DNA of 64,000 nucleotides from contig NZ_CP033019.1 in the NCBI RefSeq assembly GCF_003667705.1, positions 1,860,001-1,924,000 on the forward strand, read 5' to 3'. The position numbers were made by a program, and so were the translations under genes. Position 1 is the stretch's first letter. Every line of letters begins with the position of its first letter. Shown one piece after another: positions 32,704 through 43,154 of this stretch. Under the pieces are notes generated by a model, which saw only the letters and a list, made by a program, of their open reading frames with translations, was not told the DNA's origin and did not search any database. The stretch comes from Janthinobacterium agaricidamnosum (lineage in GTDB: Bacteria; Pseudomonadota; Gammaproteobacteria; Burkholderiales; Burkholderiaceae_D).

Positions 32704-34392
32704 ATGGAATGGTTGCATGAGTTATTCAAGAAGTCGCCCGAAATTGCCTTGTTTCTCTCCCTGGCAGTGGGCTACTACATCGGCAAGATCAAGTTCGGCT
32801 CGTTTCAGCTGGGCGGGGTCGCCGGTTCACTGCTGGTGGCGGTCCTCGTCAGCCAGGTAGGCGTGGCCATCGATCCCGGCGTCAAGTCGGTGCTGTTTGC
32901 CCTGTTCATTTACGCGGTCGGTTATGAAAGCGGACCGCAATTCTTCAATTCCCTGGGGCGCCAGTCCGTGCGCGAAATCATCCTGGCCGTCGTGCTGGCC
33001 GTGACGGCGCTGCTGACGGTGGTCATCATGGCCAAGGTGTTCGGCCTGGACAAGGGCCTGGCGGCCGGCGTGGCGGCGGGCGGCTTGACGCAGTCGGCCA
33101 TCATCGGCACGGCCGGCGACGCGATCACCAAGCTGGGCCTGGCGGCCGACGAGGTGGCGCGCCTGCAGGGCAACGTGGCTGTCGGCTATGCCGTGACCTA
33201 TGTGTTCGGCTCGTTTGGCGCCATCATCGTCTGCGTCAATATCTTGCCGAAACTCATGGGTCGCACCATCCGCGAAGATGCGATCAAGGCGGAAACGGCG
33301 CTGCAGGCGGGCGTGCAGGTGCTGGGACCTGGCCAGACGCCGGCCGCGCCCGACTTGATCGGCCGCATCTACGACGTGGGTCCCGGTGCCGGCCGCACCG
33401 TGGAAGAGATCGAAAGCGCTCATCCGAACACGGCCATCACCATCGAGCGCGTGAAACGCAATGGCCAGATCATCGACGTCAGCCCGGACCTGGTGCTGGC
33501 GGCCGACGATATCGTGCTGCTGGTGGGCCGCCGTGAAGCCATGCTCAGCGTGTCTTCCCAGCTGGGCAAGGAATTGCTGGCCGTCGAAGGCATGGAACTG
33601 GTGATGCAGCGCCGCGACATGGTGCTGACCAACAAGGCTTACCACAACAAGACGGTGGGCGAAATCCGCAGCGCGACGGCGCCGGGCGTGCGTCACGGCA
33701 TCTTTGTCGTGCAGCTGAGCCGCATGGGCAAGATCCTGCCCATGCAGCCGGAAACCGTCGTGCAGACGGGCGACGTGGTGACCATCTATGGCGCCGAGCA
33801 GGACGTCAAGCGCGTGGCGGCCGAAGTGGGCTACATGATCGTGCCGAGCGCCAAGACGGATTTCGTCTACATGGGCGCCGGCCTCGTCGTCGGCCTGCTG
33901 GTGGGCTTGCTGGTGGCGCGCATCGGTTCGATTCCGCTGACACTGGGCAGCGGCGGCGGCGTGCTGCTGTCGGGTCTCGTGTTCGGCTGGTTCCGCGCCA
34001 AGCGCCAGACCTTCGGTTACATGCCCAGCGGCGCCGTGCAAATCCTCAAGGATCTGGGCCTGGCCGGCTTCGTTGCCGTCGTCGGCCTCACGTCCGGCCT
34101 GCAAGCCGTGCAAACCGTGCGCGAACACGGCCTGACCCTGTTCGGCGTGGGCGTCGTGGTGACCATCCTGCCGATGATACTGACCATGCTGATCGGCCGT
34201 TACATCTTGCGCTATGACAACGTTGCCGTGTTTGCGGGCGCCTTGTCCGGCTCGCGCAGCGCCAATCCCGCGTTCGGCGAAGTGCTGAACGCGGCGCAAA
34301 ACTCGATTCCCACCGTACCGTTTGCCATCACATATGCCTTGGCCAACGTTTTCCTGACCTTGCTGGGGCCGCTGATTGTGGCCTTCGTCTGA
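32704..34392 (+). CDS. aspT: Aspartate:alanine exchanger family transporter (AspT type), copy 2
   Basis: 562 residues, clearly paralogous to the preceding gene: same order of membrane half, RCK-like domain (SPDLVLAADDIVLLVGRREAM and QTGDVVTIYGAEQDVK) and second half. TQSAIIGTAGDAITKLG and the ending ANVFLTLLGPLIVAFV mirror it. It lies 56 bases after copy 1 and 69 bases before the decarboxylase gene. Either the two copies form a hetero-oligomer or they carry different pairs of substrates; the copy next to the decarboxylase is the better AspT candidate. Confidence 0.85.
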   Translation: MEWLHELFKKSPEIALFLSLAVGYYIGKIKFGSFQLGGVAGSLLVAVLVSQVGVAIDPGVKSVLFALFIYAVGYESGPQFFNSLGRQSVREIILAVVLAVTALLTVVIMAKVFGLDKGLAAGVAAGGLTQSAIIGTAGDAITKLGLAADEVARLQGNVAVGYAVTYVFGSFGAIIVCVNILPKLMGRTIREDAIKAETALQAGVQVLGPGQTPAAPDLIGRIYDVGPGAGRTVEEIESAHPNTAITIERVKRNGQIIDVSPDLVLAADDIVLLVGRREAMLSVSSQLGKELLAVEGMELVMQRRDMVLTNKAYHNKTVGEIRSATAPGVRHGIFVVQLSRMGKILPMQPETVVQTGDVVTIYGAEQDVKRVAAEVGYMIVPSAKTDFVYMGAGLVVGLLVGLLVARIGSIPLTLGSGGGVLLSGLVFGWFRAKRQTFGYMPSGAVQILKDLGLAGFVAVVGLTSGLQAVQTVREHGLTLFGVGVVVTILPMILTMLIGRYILRYDNVAVFAGALSGSRSANPAFGEVLNAAQNSIPTVPFAITYALANVFLTLLGPLIVAFV

Positions 34393-34449
34393 GTCTGCAT
34401 GTATGTGCAAGCACCTTTGCAAGAACCTTCAAAATTATCAGTCTGATAA

Positions 34450-36072
<1,623 letters not shown>

Positions 36073-36094
36073 GCCGCTAGCCGTGTAGTCTGAC

Positions 36095-36128
36095 AAAAAC
36101 GGGCGCCCCGCATGAGGCGCCCGTTTTT
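36095..36128 (+). terminator. Rho-independent terminator after asdA
   Basis: AAAAACGGGCGCC / GGCGCCCGTTTTT with a short loop (ccgcatga), ending with a T run. It is nearly symmetric and could also work for minus-strand transcripts. Confidence 0.92.
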
Positions 36129-36250
36129 GTCTGTCAGCTTGCGTAACCAATAGTGCAGGCTGGAATGGACATCCGTGGATATAATTGCTATTGTGAAAGT
36201 ATAAACATGGCAACCCCGTGCTTTCCCCTCATTCATTGACTGGACGCTAC

Positions 36251-37660
36251 ATGGGCAGATTGCAAGGACATTTATCATTATTGCTGGCGAGCGCGCTGGG
36301 CGCGGCCATGCCGGCCCTGGCGGAACCTCTGACATTCAGCGAAGCGCTGCAGCAAGCGGCAGCCGCTTCGGGCGCCGTGCAGGGCGCCGCGCTCGACGTG
36401 CGCGCAAAAACCCTCAAGGCAGAGGCGCTGTCGAATATCGACGGCCCTTCCGTGGACTTGACGGCGTTTCGTGGCCGCCTGTCGACGGACTTGAACATCG
36501 ATACGAGCGGCTTGTCCGGCGTGGTGGGCGGCATCGAGTCCGTGCTGCCATCGATTCCCGGCTTGCCCAAGCCACAGATTCCCAATTCCCTGAGCCGCGA
36601 AGTGGTGACGGACCTGACCTCGTTCGGCTTGCTGGGCATGTGGCCCATCTACACGGGCGGGCGCCTGGACGCCGTCAAGGGCCTCGCTTCGAGCCTGACC
36701 CTGGCCGCGCAGGCGGAGCGCACGGAAGCGGAAGAACAGCTGGCGACCCTGGTGGCGCAGCGCTATTTTCAATTATTGCTGGCGAAGCGGGTGGTGGCCG
36801 TGCGGGCCGAAGTGACGGCCGGCGTGACGCAGCATCAGCGCGACGCGGCCAAGCTGGAAAAGGGCGGCCTGATTTCGCGCGCGGAACGCCTGCGTGCCGA
36901 CGTGGCCCTCGACAGCGCCCGCAGCGACGAGGCGCAGGCGCGCAGCGATGAGGAAATCGCCCAGGTGGCGCTCGACCGTTTGCTCGCCGTCAACACGCAA
37001 GTGCGGCCCAGCACTCCCCTGTTCGTCAACAGCCTGCCGGTGGGTACCTTGCAATCGTTCATCAGCACGGGCATGCGCGAAAATGCGAACTGGAAAAAGA
37101 TCGACAGCAAGCGCGTGCAGGCCGAGCAAGCCTTGAAGCTGCATGGCAAGGAGTACGCGCCCACCGTGTTTGCCATCGGTAACTACAACTTGAATCGCGG
37201 CAACGAAAAACTCGTGCGGTCGAACTGGGCCATCGGCCTCGTCGTGGCCGTGCCGCTCGTGCACCGCATCAACACGGGCAAGATGATCGCCGCCGCCAAG
37301 CTGGACCAGGAGCGCGTGGAAGTGGTGGCGCGCCAGGCCGAGCGCGACATTCCCACCCTGATCGAAAAGAACTGGCGCGCGCTGGAAAACGCCCGCATCC
37401 AGTACCTGTCCACGGCGTCGTCGGTGGAGCTGGCGCGCGAAAATATCCGTTTGCAAACGGTCGCTTTCCAGCAAGGACAAGTGACGTCGCTGGAAGTGGT
37501 CGACGCGCGCCTGAACCTGGCCAAGGTCGAGACCCAGCGCGCGCAGACTGCCTATAACTATGTGATGGGCCTGGCGCAATTGCTGGAAGCGACGGGCGAG
37601 ACGCAGCGCCTGGGCAGCCTGGCCGCTGCGGCCGATATCCAATTACCTGTGGACAAATAA
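36251..37660 (+). CDS. TolC-family outer-membrane efflux protein
   Basis: 469 residues with a signal peptide (LLLASALGAAMPALAEPL) and the TolC helical barrel layout in two repeats. The first opens LTFSEALQQAAAAS; the second ends LARENIRLQTVAFQQGQVTSLEVVDARLNLAKVETQRAQTAYNYV in usual form, with a NLNRGNEK loop between. It would provide the outer-membrane channel for the exporter encoded by the next three genes. It is separated from HlyD by only 2 bases. ATG 36251 is taken because the signal peptide starts there; a GTG at 36218 would add 11 residues. Confidence 0.9.
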   Translation: MGRLQGHLSLLLASALGAAMPALAEPLTFSEALQQAAAASGAVQGAALDVRAKTLKAEALSNIDGPSVDLTAFRGRLSTDLNIDTSGLSGVVGGIESVLPSIPGLPKPQIPNSLSREVVTDLTSFGLLGMWPIYTGGRLDAVKGLASSLTLAAQAERTEAEEQLATLVAQRYFQLLLAKRVVAVRAEVTAGVTQHQRDAAKLEKGGLISRAERLRADVALDSARSDEAQARSDEEIAQVALDRLLAVNTQVRPSTPLFVNSLPVGTLQSFISTGMRENANWKKIDSKRVQAEQALKLHGKEYAPTVFAIGNYNLNRGNEKLVRSNWAIGLVVAVPLVHRINTGKMIAAAKLDQERVEVVARQAERDIPTLIEKNWRALENARIQYLSTASSVELARENIRLQTVAFQQGQVTSLEVVDARLNLAKVETQRAQTAYNYVMGLAQLLEATGETQRLGSLAAAADIQLPVDK

Positions 37661-37662
37661 TA

Positions 37663-38637
37663 ATGAGCACCTCCAAAAAACCATTGGCCATAGTCGCCGC
37701 CATCATCGTCCTCGGCTTCGTGGGCTGGGGCTTGTACCAGGCGTTCCAGCCGCAGCGCCTGCCTTTGCAGGGACAGATGGATGCGCAGGAAGTCAATGTC
37801 TCGTCGAAAGTGCCGGGCAGGGTGGGCGAGCTGTACGTTAAGCTTGGCCAGACGGTGCCGAAAGGGGAATTGCTGTTCCAGCTGACGAGTCCGGAAGTGG
37901 ACGCGAAGATCGCGCAAGCGACGGCCGCCACGCAGGCAGCCGATGCCGTGGCGCAAAAGGCGCAAGCGGGTGCGCGTCCGGAAGAAATCGCCGCCGCGAA
38001 AGCCAACTGGGAGCGGGCGCAAACGGGCGCCACCATCGCCAAGACCACGTACACCCGCGTCAACAATATGTACGAGCAAGGCGTGATCGCGCAGCAGAAA
38101 CGCGACGAGGCGCAAGCGCAATGGCGCGCCGCCGACCAGCTGGCGCAAGCGGCCCGCGCGCAATATGACATGGCGCAAAAGGGCGCCCGTCCGGAAGACA
38201 AGACGGCCGCCGCCGCCCAGGCGCGCCAGGTGGGCGCCGTGCTGACGGAAGCGCAGGTCGCCCTGGCGGAAACGAAGATCGCCGCGCCCGTGGCCGGGCA
38301 GGTCAGCAAGATCCAGATACAGCCCGGTGAACTGGCGCCGCAAGGCTTCCCCGTGATCACCCTGGTGAACCTCGATGACGCCTGGGCCGTGCTGCAGGTG
38401 CGCGAAGATGAAATGGCCGCGTTTGCCATGGGCAGCACGCATACGGCCAATGTGCCGGCCTTGAAGCAGCAAGTGAGCTTCAAGGTCAGTTCCGTGGCCG
38501 TGCTGCCCGATTTCGCCACCTGGCGCGCGGCGCGCCCGGGCGGCACAGACTTGCGCACGTTTGAAATCCGGCTGCGCCCCGCCATCAAGGTCGAGGGCTT
38601 GCGCCCGGGCATGTCGGTCGTGTTTCCACCGCTCTGA
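37663..38637 (+). CDS. HlyD-family membrane fusion protein
   Basis: 324-residue periplasmic adaptor anchored by one N-terminal helix (AIVAAIIVLGFVGWGLYQ). It has a barrel-sandwich/biotinyl-lipoyl domain split around a long coiled-coil hairpin (EVNVSSKVPGRVGELYVKLG and, after the hairpin, AETKIAAPVAGQVSKIQIQPG). It connects the TolC-like channel to the inner-membrane permeases. Resembles YbhG/EmrA-type adaptors. The coiled coil contains near-duplicate segments (KAQAGARPEEIAAAKANWE and KGARPEDKTAAAAQARQ). Confidence 0.9.
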   Translation: MSTSKKPLAIVAAIIVLGFVGWGLYQAFQPQRLPLQGQMDAQEVNVSSKVPGRVGELYVKLGQTVPKGELLFQLTSPEVDAKIAQATAATQAADAVAQKAQAGARPEEIAAAKANWERAQTGATIAKTTYTRVNNMYEQGVIAQQKRDEAQAQWRAADQLAQAARAQYDMAQKGARPEDKTAAAAQARQVGAVLTEAQVALAETKIAAPVAGQVSKIQIQPGELAPQGFPVITLVNLDDAWAVLQVREDEMAAFAMGSTHTANVPALKQQVSFKVSSVAVLPDFATWRAARPGGTDLRTFEIRLRPAIKVEGLRPGMSVVFPPL

Positions 38638-38643
38638 TACGCG

Positions 38644-39825
38644 ATGAACGAAGCGGATAAGGGGCCGGTTTCTGCGCTGGCGCGCGAGTGGGCGCGGCTG
38701 CGCGGCGACTTCTGGGACTTCGGCATGCTCAGCTGGATTCCCGTCGTGCTGTGCGGTATGTTGTGGCTGGTGTTTTCCGCCGGCATCGCGCGCGACTTGC
38801 CCATCGTCGTCATCGATAACGACAACTCGACCTTGTCGCGCCAGCTCACGCGCTGGCTCGACGCTTCGCCCGGCATCGCGGTGGCGGCGAAAGTGGCGTC
38901 CAGCGACGAAGCCCTGCATCGCTTGCGCGAGCGTACGGCGTTCGGCTACCTGCTGATCCCCAACGATTTCGAACAGAAACTGCTGGGCGGCCGGCAAGCC
39001 ACCGTGCAATGGCTGTACAACGCGCAGTTTTCCTCGCACGCGGGCGCCTTGCTGCGCGACGTGCGCACGGTCAGCACGACCTTGTCGGCCGGCATCGAGA
39101 TGACGGCGCGCGCAAAAAAGGGCATGTCGGGCGTGCAGGCGGCGGCCCAGTTCGAACCGATCCGCACGACACTGAACAGTTTGTACAATGAAAACACCAG
39201 CTATGAAGCATTTTTAACGTTGGCCCTGATGCCGGCCATGCTGCAGATCTTCATCGTCGTTGCCGTCGTCACGAGCATCGGACGCGAGTTGCGCGACGGC
39301 ACGGTGCCGCAATGGCTGGCCTCGGCCAAGGGCAGCTGGCTGCGTGCCGTCGGCACCAAGCTGCTGTTTCCCGTGATCGCCTACTGCGCGCTGGCGCTGC
39401 TGTATCTGCTGTTCTTCAGCCTGGCGCGTGGCTGGGCCGTGGCGGGCAGCTTGCCGGCCCTGCTGCTGAGCATGTTGCTGCTGGTGCTCGCGTATTGCGG
39501 CATGGCCACCTTGCTGATCGGCGCCACCCTGTCCCTGCGCCTGGCCCTGTCGGGCGCGGCATTTATTACGGCACCGGCCTTCGCGTTCGCGGGCCAGGCC
39601 TTTCCCCTGATGGCCATGCCGGCACCGGCGCGTGCCTGGGCGGAAGCCTTGCCGCTCACGCACTATCTGCAATTGCAAACGAAATACTGGCTGGCCGGCG
39701 CGCCATGGCGTTATGGCGTGCAGGAAATGCTGATCTTGGCCGGCTTTGCCATCGGCTGCGGCGCCGTGGGCGTATTCCTGCTGGCGCGCCGCGCGAATAT
39801 GCCTGCGGCCTGGGGGCGTGCATGA
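38644..39825 (+). CDS. ABC-2 type transporter permease, first subunit
   Basis: 393 residues with an N-terminal membrane helix (IPVVLCGMLWLVFSAGIA), a large periplasmic domain (VVIDNDNSTLSRQLTRWLDA, ~150 residues) and five or so C-terminal membrane helices. The pattern matches YhhJ/YbhS-type ABC-2 permeases. It pairs with the following permease (overlapping ATGA) and with the HlyD and TolC genes. No ATP-binding protein is encoded in the operon, which is unusual for this type. Confidence 0.87.
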   Translation: MNEADKGPVSALAREWARLRGDFWDFGMLSWIPVVLCGMLWLVFSAGIARDLPIVVIDNDNSTLSRQLTRWLDASPGIAVAAKVASSDEALHRLRERTAFGYLLIPNDFEQKLLGGRQATVQWLYNAQFSSHAGALLRDVRTVSTTLSAGIEMTARAKKGMSGVQAAAQFEPIRTTLNSLYNENTSYEAFLTLALMPAMLQIFIVVAVVTSIGRELRDGTVPQWLASAKGSWLRAVGTKLLFPVIAYCALALLYLLFFSLARGWAVAGSLPALLLSMLLLVLAYCGMATLLIGATLSLRLALSGAAFITAPAFAFAGQAFPLMAMPAPARAWAEALPLTHYLQLQTKYWLAGAPWRYGVQEMLILAGFAIGCGAVGVFLLARRANMPAAWGRA

Positions 39826-40982
39826 TCTGGCCGGCTTTTATCGCCACCTGGCGCGCCATGCTGACGGACAAGGGGGCGCTGACCTTGCTGTTTATCGGCG
39901 GCATCATCTATTCCTTCTTTTATCCGCTGCCATACTCGACGGAAATCGTCCAGCGCGTGCCCGTGGCCGTCGTCGACCAGGACCGCAGCGCCATGTCGCG
40001 CCAGCTCACGCGCTTCGCCATGGCTCACCCCTCGCTGCAAGTCGTGGCCGTCACGCCGGACTTGCCCGTCGCGCAGGATTTATTGTGGCGCGACAAGGTC
40101 ATGGGCGTGCTGATCCTTCCCGACGGTTTGCAGACGGACGTGCTGGCTGGCCGCGCCGCCCATGCGCAGGTGGCGGGCAATGGTCTGTACTTGATGCTCA
40201 ACAAGGTGGCCTTGAACGGCCTAGCCGAAGTGGTGGGCACGGTGTCGGCCGGCATTGAGCTCAAACGCCTGGGCGCGGGCACGCCGTCGACCGTGCAGGC
40301 CAACCAGCAGCGCTCGCCCATTGCGTTTGACGCCGTGCCCCTGTTTAACGTCAAGGAAGGCTATGGCGCGTATGTCGTGCCGGGCGTGGCGACCTTGATC
40401 GTGCAGCAGACCTTGCTGATCGGCATGACCATGCTGTTCGGCACCTGGTATCAGCGCAAGAGCTTCCCCGTGGCAGGCCGGCGCACGGCGGGCGGCTATG
40501 CGGGCATGCTGCTGGCGTTTGCCTGCGTGGCCTTCCTCAACTGCTGCTATTTCTTCGGTTTCGTCTTCTGGTTCCAGGATTACCCCCGTGGCGGCAACTT
40601 TGGCGGCATGCTCTTGCTGCTGGTGCTGTTCTCGCTGGCGGAAGCGGCGTTCGGCATGCTGCTGGGCATGCTGTTCCGCACGCGCGAACGGGGCACGCAG
40701 CTGATGATCGCCACCTCGATGCCGGTGCTGTTCCTCGCGGGCCTGACCTGGCCCGTATCGTCCATGCCCGTCGTGCTGCAATGGCTGCGCTGGCTGCTGC
40801 CGTCCACGGCTGGCATCCAGGGCTTTGTTGCGCTCAACCAGATGGGCGCGTCGCTGTATGAAATCCGCCATGAAGTGGCGGGCTTGCTGGCCTTGCTACT
40901 GGCCTGCGTGGCGCTGGGCTGGTGGCGCTGGCGCAAGCTGGAGGAAACCGTTGTTGATTTGAACAAGGCCGAAGGCACTTGA
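39822..40982 (+). CDS. ABC-2 type transporter permease, second subunit
   Basis: 386-residue partner of the previous permease: helix (ALTLLFIGGIIYSFFYPLPY), periplasmic domain with QRVPVAVVDQDRSAMSRQLTRFAM (same motif as the first permease), and C-terminal helices (GVATLIVQQTLLIGMTMLFG, MLLAFACVAFLNCCYFFGF). ATG at 39822 overlaps the previous stop. Much of the longer frame upstream is antisense/out-of-phase shadow and is not coding. Substrate unknown. Confidence 0.88.
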   Translation: MIWPAFIATWRAMLTDKGALTLLFIGGIIYSFFYPLPYSTEIVQRVPVAVVDQDRSAMSRQLTRFAMAHPSLQVVAVTPDLPVAQDLLWRDKVMGVLILPDGLQTDVLAGRAAHAQVAGNGLYLMLNKVALNGLAEVVGTVSAGIELKRLGAGTPSTVQANQQRSPIAFDAVPLFNVKEGYGAYVVPGVATLIVQQTLLIGMTMLFGTWYQRKSFPVAGRRTAGGYAGMLLAFACVAFLNCCYFFGFVFWFQDYPRGGNFGGMLLLLVLFSLAEAAFGMLLGMLFRTRERGTQLMIATSMPVLFLAGLTWPVSSMPVVLQWLRWLLPSTAGIQGFVALNQMGASLYEIRHEVAGLLALLLACVALGWWRWRKLEETVVDLNKAEGT

Positions 40983-41005
40983 TATGCAATAATTTCATTT
41001 CCGTA

Positions 41006-41048
41006 ACCCCAGCGAAATGCTGGGGTCGGACCCTGAGGGTCCGACCCC
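41006..41048 (+). repeat. GGGGTCGGACCC-type dispersed palindrome (left side of MoxR operon)
   Basis: A first hairpin ACCCCAGC-gaaat-GCTGGGGT (41006-41026) shares its right arm with a second, GGGGTCGGACCCT/GAGGGTCCGACCCC (41022-41048). It sits between the exporter operon and the MoxR gene. The same sequence class recurs at 45903 and 61030. Confidence 0.88.
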
Positions 41049-41085
41049 GGTCCTTGGCTTTAGGGGTTGATTCGATGCCTTTTTG

Positions 41086-42675
41086 ATGATTTCTATGTCT
41101 GCATTCAATTTGTTCCAGCGCTTGTCCCAAGCCCCCACCAAGCCCAAGGCCGCGCCCGCCGTGCGGCAGTTCGACGTGGCGGATTTGTACCAAGGCCCCA
41201 TCGCGCTGGGCGCGGAAGGCGAGGCGCAAGCGCGGCCTTTCGATGAAAAGCTGCGCCAGGCGTATTTCTGGATCGTCAACCACGCCATCATCAGCCCCCA
41301 CTACGACATCGAGTACAACGACGGCCCGTCGCAGACCTATTCCGTGGGCGACAGCCGCCGCACATTGAATTTGCCGTCGGCGCAAAGCTATTCGAGTTTT
41401 ATTTTGCTGCCCCTGCTGACGTTCGCCACGCGCCGCAAATGCCTGTTTGTGGGCGGGCCGGGGCGGGGCAAGACGGCCAGCGCCCTGCTGATGGGCGTGC
41501 TGGCCGGCTCCACCGTCAAGGAGGTGAAACGCGCCATGCAGCATGGCCACCCGCAGATGACGGTGGCCGACTTGCTGGGTAATCCCTTGCCGGCCGACCT
41601 GGTCAACGCGCAAAGCATGGACGATATCCGCATCGCCTGGCGCGCCTGGCTGGGCATGCGCGTGAAGATCGTCGATGAATACAACCGCATCCCCACGCGC
41701 ACGCAAAGCGCGCTGCTCACCGTCATGGGTGACAATTACGCGGAAGTGCTGAACCATATTTACGAGTGCCCGGAAGCGGCCTGGTACCTGACGGCCAACG
41801 ACGACCAGGGCGGCGGCACCTACCAGGTGATCGAGGCGCTGCGCGACCGGGTCGACGTGACGGTGCAGGCGCTGGCCTTCAACCCGCGCTTCCTGAACGA
41901 GCTGCTGCTGCGCGTGGAAGAAAACGTGCGTCCCGAAGAGCTGGTGCCGCCCGATATCATCTTCACGGAAGGCGAGGTCGATCAGATCGGCGAGGCGATC
42001 CGCCAGGTGGGCATACCCGACGCCGTGCGCCGCCGCCTGGAATTTTTTGCCAGCCAGTTCGAGCTGTTCGAGACGGCCGGCGGCCAGTTCGAATACATGA
42101 CCAAGGATACGGCCCGTTTGGCCGGTGCTGACCGGGGCGCCGCGCAGGCGGCCGACAATGGGCGCGACCGCCTGAAGGACCTCGGTTGCCAGACCTTGAA
42201 CGGCATCTCCGTGCGCACCCTGATGGCGCTCATGATCTACGCCAAGGCCATGGCGTATTTCCGCGGCAATGGCGAGGTGGCGCTGGAAGACTTGCGCCAG
42301 GTGCTGCCGTTTGTGCTGCATAACAAGCTGCAGCCGGACCCGGACGCGCCGTTTTTCGCGCTGCCGGAAAACGCCGCCTACCGCAGCGACAGATTGGGCT
42401 GGCTGCGCCGCCTGTTCGACCTGTCCAACGATGAATTCAACCGCCTGGACCTGGACCGCGACGATCCGGTGGGCGTGCTGTCGGCCGAATTCGACCTGGG
42501 CCTCGACGGCGTCAGCGAACGTGAAACCCTGGTGCGCCTGAACCGCATCGAAAAGCTGATCGGCGAACGCACGAAGGGGCGCAAGCTGTACGGCCCCCTG
42601 TACGACGACCTGCTGAAATTGAAATACCTGCATCAGCGCTACACCAACTATCGCAGCTGGCTGCGTTCGCAATGA
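41086..42675 (+). CDS. MoxR-family AAA+ ATPase
   Basis: 529-residue AAA+ ATPase of the MoxR kind. Walker A is in CLFVGGPGRGKTASALLMG (residues ~122-135) and Walker B/NR signature in VKIVDEYNRIPTRTQSALLT (near 195). Typical MoxR proteins are about 300-350 residues; the remaining C-terminal ~190 residues (DDPVGVLSAEFDLGLDGVSE, charged helices) are extra. MoxR ATPases work as chaperones with VWA proteins, as encoded three genes downstream. Start uncertain: ATG 41086 is used, 41095 and TTG 41083 are possible. Its TGA overlaps the next ATG. Confidence 0.88.
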   Translation: MISMSAFNLFQRLSQAPTKPKAAPAVRQFDVADLYQGPIALGAEGEAQARPFDEKLRQAYFWIVNHAIISPHYDIEYNDGPSQTYSVGDSRRTLNLPSAQSYSSFILLPLLTFATRRKCLFVGGPGRGKTASALLMGVLAGSTVKEVKRAMQHGHPQMTVADLLGNPLPADLVNAQSMDDIRIAWRAWLGMRVKIVDEYNRIPTRTQSALLTVMGDNYAEVLNHIYECPEAAWYLTANDDQGGGTYQVIEALRDRVDVTVQALAFNPRFLNELLLRVEENVRPEELVPPDIIFTEGEVDQIGEAIRQVGIPDAVRRRLEFFASQFELFETAGGQFEYMTKDTARLAGADRGAAQAADNGRDRLKDLGCQTLNGISVRTLMALMIYAKAMAYFRGNGEVALEDLRQVLPFVLHNKLQPDPDAPFFALPENAAYRSDRLGWLRRLFDLSNDEFNRLDLDRDDPVGVLSAEFDLGLDGVSERETLVRLNRIEKLIGERTKGRKLYGPLYDDLLKLKYLHQRYTNYRSWLRSQ

Positions 42676-43145
42676 GCGTGCCGCACTGTCAAGGCTTCCT
42701 GGAAGCGCTGGCCATGCTTAATGGCGAAGCGAGCGACCTGTGCGCGAGCTACGAATTATCACGCCTGCCCGACGCGCCGGATCTTGCCACGGCGCTGGGC
42801 TTGCGCGTGGAAGACCATGCCTTGCACGTCATCGAGCCCGCACGCGACTTGCCGGCCGCCTTGTGGCACATCAAGGCGGCGCCGTGCGGACGCGCGCAGC
42901 TGGAACAAGTGTGCCAGCGCTGGTTTTTCTCGTCGCGGCACATGCAGGCGGCGCCGCCGACACGCTTCCGCGCGCAGCTGGTGGCCGCCTTCCTCGAATC
43001 GCTCGACGAGGCGCTGGGCGGTTTTTCCACGTATGCCGTGACGATGACGCCGCCCGCCGGTTTCTGGTACGCGATCCACTGGGACGAGATCGCGTTCGAA
43101 CTGGGGAATGAACGCTATCTGCTGCACTTTTCGCACAGCGACTGA
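42672..43145 (+). CDS. Hypothetical protein of the MoxR-VWA operon
   Basis: 157 residues, no signal peptide or membrane segment, translationally coupled to the MoxR gene (ATGA overlap). It has scattered Trp and Cys residues (DLCASYEL, QRWFFSSRHM, GFWYAIHWDEIAFEL) and no motif I recognise. The position between MoxR and the VWA protein suggests an adaptor or client of that system. Unknown family. Confidence 0.7.
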   Translation: MSVPHCQGFLEALAMLNGEASDLCASYELSRLPDAPDLATALGLRVEDHALHVIEPARDLPAALWHIKAAPCGRAQLEQVCQRWFFSSRHMQAAPPTRFRAQLVAAFLESLDEALGGFSTYAVTMTPPAGFWYAIHWDEIAFELGNERYLLHFSHSD

Positions 43146-43154
43146 GGGGCCGCG

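Noticed and set aside
32827..34422. 531-residue minus-strand open frame rich in His and Gln
   Set aside because: It mirrors the second AspT-type exchanger; its composition is a shadow of membrane-protein codons.
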